In this document: positions 62,840 to 64,000 of the stretch, piece after piece | Layout: every line of letters starts with the position of its first letter | Numbering within the stretch: position 1 is the first letter of the stretch | Assembly (NCBI GenBank): GCA_001599595.1 | Contig: BCHH01000007.1 | Coordinates: 2,250,719-2,314,718 of the forward strand | Direction of reading: 5' to 3' | Origin: Beverwykella pulmonaria | Taxonomy: Eukaryota; Ascomycota; Dothideomycetes; Pleosporales; Melanommataceae | Length of the DNA stretch: 64,000 nucleotides | Program-made: the position numbers and the translations under genes | The notes under the pieces: model-generated | What the model was told of the DNA's origin: nothing | Database searches by the model: none | Seen by the model: only the letters and a program-made list of their open reading frames with translations

Positions 62840-63924
62840 GGAACAATGTCTGAAAGAGAGAGATTTGAGGATCATGTCTAGAGGAGGACCCTCGACACAA
62901 CGAGAATAGAAACACTATTGCCTGTCTAGGAAATGGAGCGAGTCGAAGTCGTTACGCCGACATCCTATCCCGTTCTCCGCATGAGTTCTCTGAGAGAGTA
63001 TTTCCGAATCCCGGTCTCAGTTCCATCAGTACCCAACAGGTTCCAAGATGCGAGCATCTACGGGCGTTGGTATCTTTTCATATAAACACCAAACGAGGCG
63101 CAGTTTCTGCTTGGTAAATCATTTGTAGGGTCAGTACGGAGTATACGTGCATTGGTGTCCGATTGTGCTCCAAGCAGCTTTGCAACTCATAGACCAAAGT
63201 CTCAATTTGGAAGGAATACACGGCCTTCGAATTTTGCAGTACTAGAGGGAAGACCGTCCGCTTTGCCTGATGTCAGAACCTACTTACAACGACTCCTTCT
63301 AACGAATGTAGAAGACAGCCGAATCTGGTGGTTAATTGCTTACCGATCTAGGAGTTGCGGAGGTCGACGTAGGTTTGGCCCCCACGCCGAAACTCCCTGC
63401 AAGCCACATCAACAACTGACGAGCACTCAGAATGCCCTGTTCTTCTGCAACTCTACATGTCCTTTTCTTCATTCCGAATTCAACTCGCAAATCGTGTACC
63501 TGGTCCGATATTCCACTCTCGACAAAACTTCGCTTGATGGTTTAGATCTTACAGGACCCGACCTAATGATCCTTCTGCGAAGTTTACCAAACCCGGACAA
63601 TTTCCGCACGCGACAAGTGAAACAATCGATCTATGCCGATCCGTGAAACGGACTTTGCAACCAATCAGATTACTTCCTTAACATCAAGCTTCTCTCGTGA
63701 CACCATCGTAACCACTCAGGACCTCGGAACACTCCCGTCCTTGGCCCAACTTTTGCACAGCCATGGTGGAGTCTCTTTCGCTGACCACTAGTGCCTCCCA
63801 TGGAGGTACAAGGTCTATGCGCAGATAATATATGTACGACTGCCGTGAACCTCACAATTCTCTTCCTAGTTCATCAAGCTTCACTTTCATTCTTTTCTTT
63901 CAGTCACTCGTTTGAATTCCAAGT
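62840..63924. other. intergenic stretch
   Basis: About 1.1 kb. A 164-codon frame at 63152-63646 lacks recognisable features and coding-like composition, so it is not called. The last 100 bases hold a pyrimidine-rich leader for the gene at 63925. Confidence 0.45.
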
Positions 63925-64000
63925 ATGCGATCATTCACTTCTCTCTTGGTTGCTGGGCTGCTGGCGGCCTTGGCCGATGCCGTTCCTTACCAACCTTCTC
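63925..64000 (+). CDS. start of a secreted protein, cut by the window end
   Basis: The frame from the ATG at 63925 reads MRSFTSLLVAGLLAALADA and then VPYQPS to the edge. It has a basic N-region, a leucine/alanine-rich core and an Ala-x-Ala-type cleavage site, a textbook signal peptide. The CTTTCTTTCA-type leader before the ATG fits a fungal promoter. The mature protein lies outside the window, so no function can be given. Confidence 0.7.
   Translation, partial: MRSFTSLLVAGLLAALADAVPYQPS

Noticed and set aside
63152..63646. 164-codon plus-strand frame
   Set aside because: No recognisable features and irregular composition; probably chance.

Overview
The window is nuclear DNA of a filamentous ascomycete (Pezizomycotina). 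Genes carry short introns of about 45-70 bases with GTAAGT-type donors, CTAAC-type branch points and CAG/TAG acceptors. The gene set includes MCM3, PMS1, SPC24, FIS1, a TOK-type two-pore K+ channel and a JEN-type carboxylate permease. There are no operons. I could not fix the class; Dothideomycetes is only a guess.

Bases 1-5,400 are gene-poor and repeat-bearing. They hold a pair of long inverted repeats (1427-1540 and 2028-2197) with a third solo copy at 4279-4351, three copies of a 59-60 bp tandem repeat, one Ser/Thr/Cys-rich putative surface protein, and a UPF0303/HbpS-like gene with no visible start. From 5.9 to 11.4 kb lie the potassium channel (five exons), a divergent fungal multi-pass membrane protein and an intron-bearing tRNA-Arg(CCT). 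From 12.9 to 15.0 kb is a three-exon nuclear-type protein of unknown function. From 15.0 to 17.9 kb no intact gene is visible, but a relic of a polyketide-synthase acyl-carrier domain with an in-frame stop is present at 16.7-16.9 kb. At 18 kb is a small secreted protein with a 39-residue six-cysteine repeat.

Bases 19.6-32.6 kb hold a PanE-type ketopantoate reductase, a Yip1-family Golgi membrane protein divergent from a SulP anion transporter, a JEN-type monocarboxylate permease, an NAD(P)-binding Rossmann protein and an F-box protein. From 32.7 to 39.5 kb PMS1 (mismatch repair) and MCM3 (replicative helicase) lie in tandem, each with MluI-cell-cycle-box-like motifs upstream. A probable member of a fungal family of unknown function (40.4-41.8 kb) follows in AT-rich sequence, and then a 1,642-residue repetitive coiled-coil protein (42.9-48.2 kb).

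The right third holds a RNF126-like E3 ligase, the divergent pair FIS1/SPC24, a 1,579-residue GYF-domain protein with an eIF4E-binding-like motif, a possible decayed gene at 61 kb, a second HbpS/GlcG-family gene, and the signal peptide of a secreted protein cut off by the window end. Exon joins were worked out by hand. Where a complete gene model is given, the summed exon lengths are a whole number of codons.
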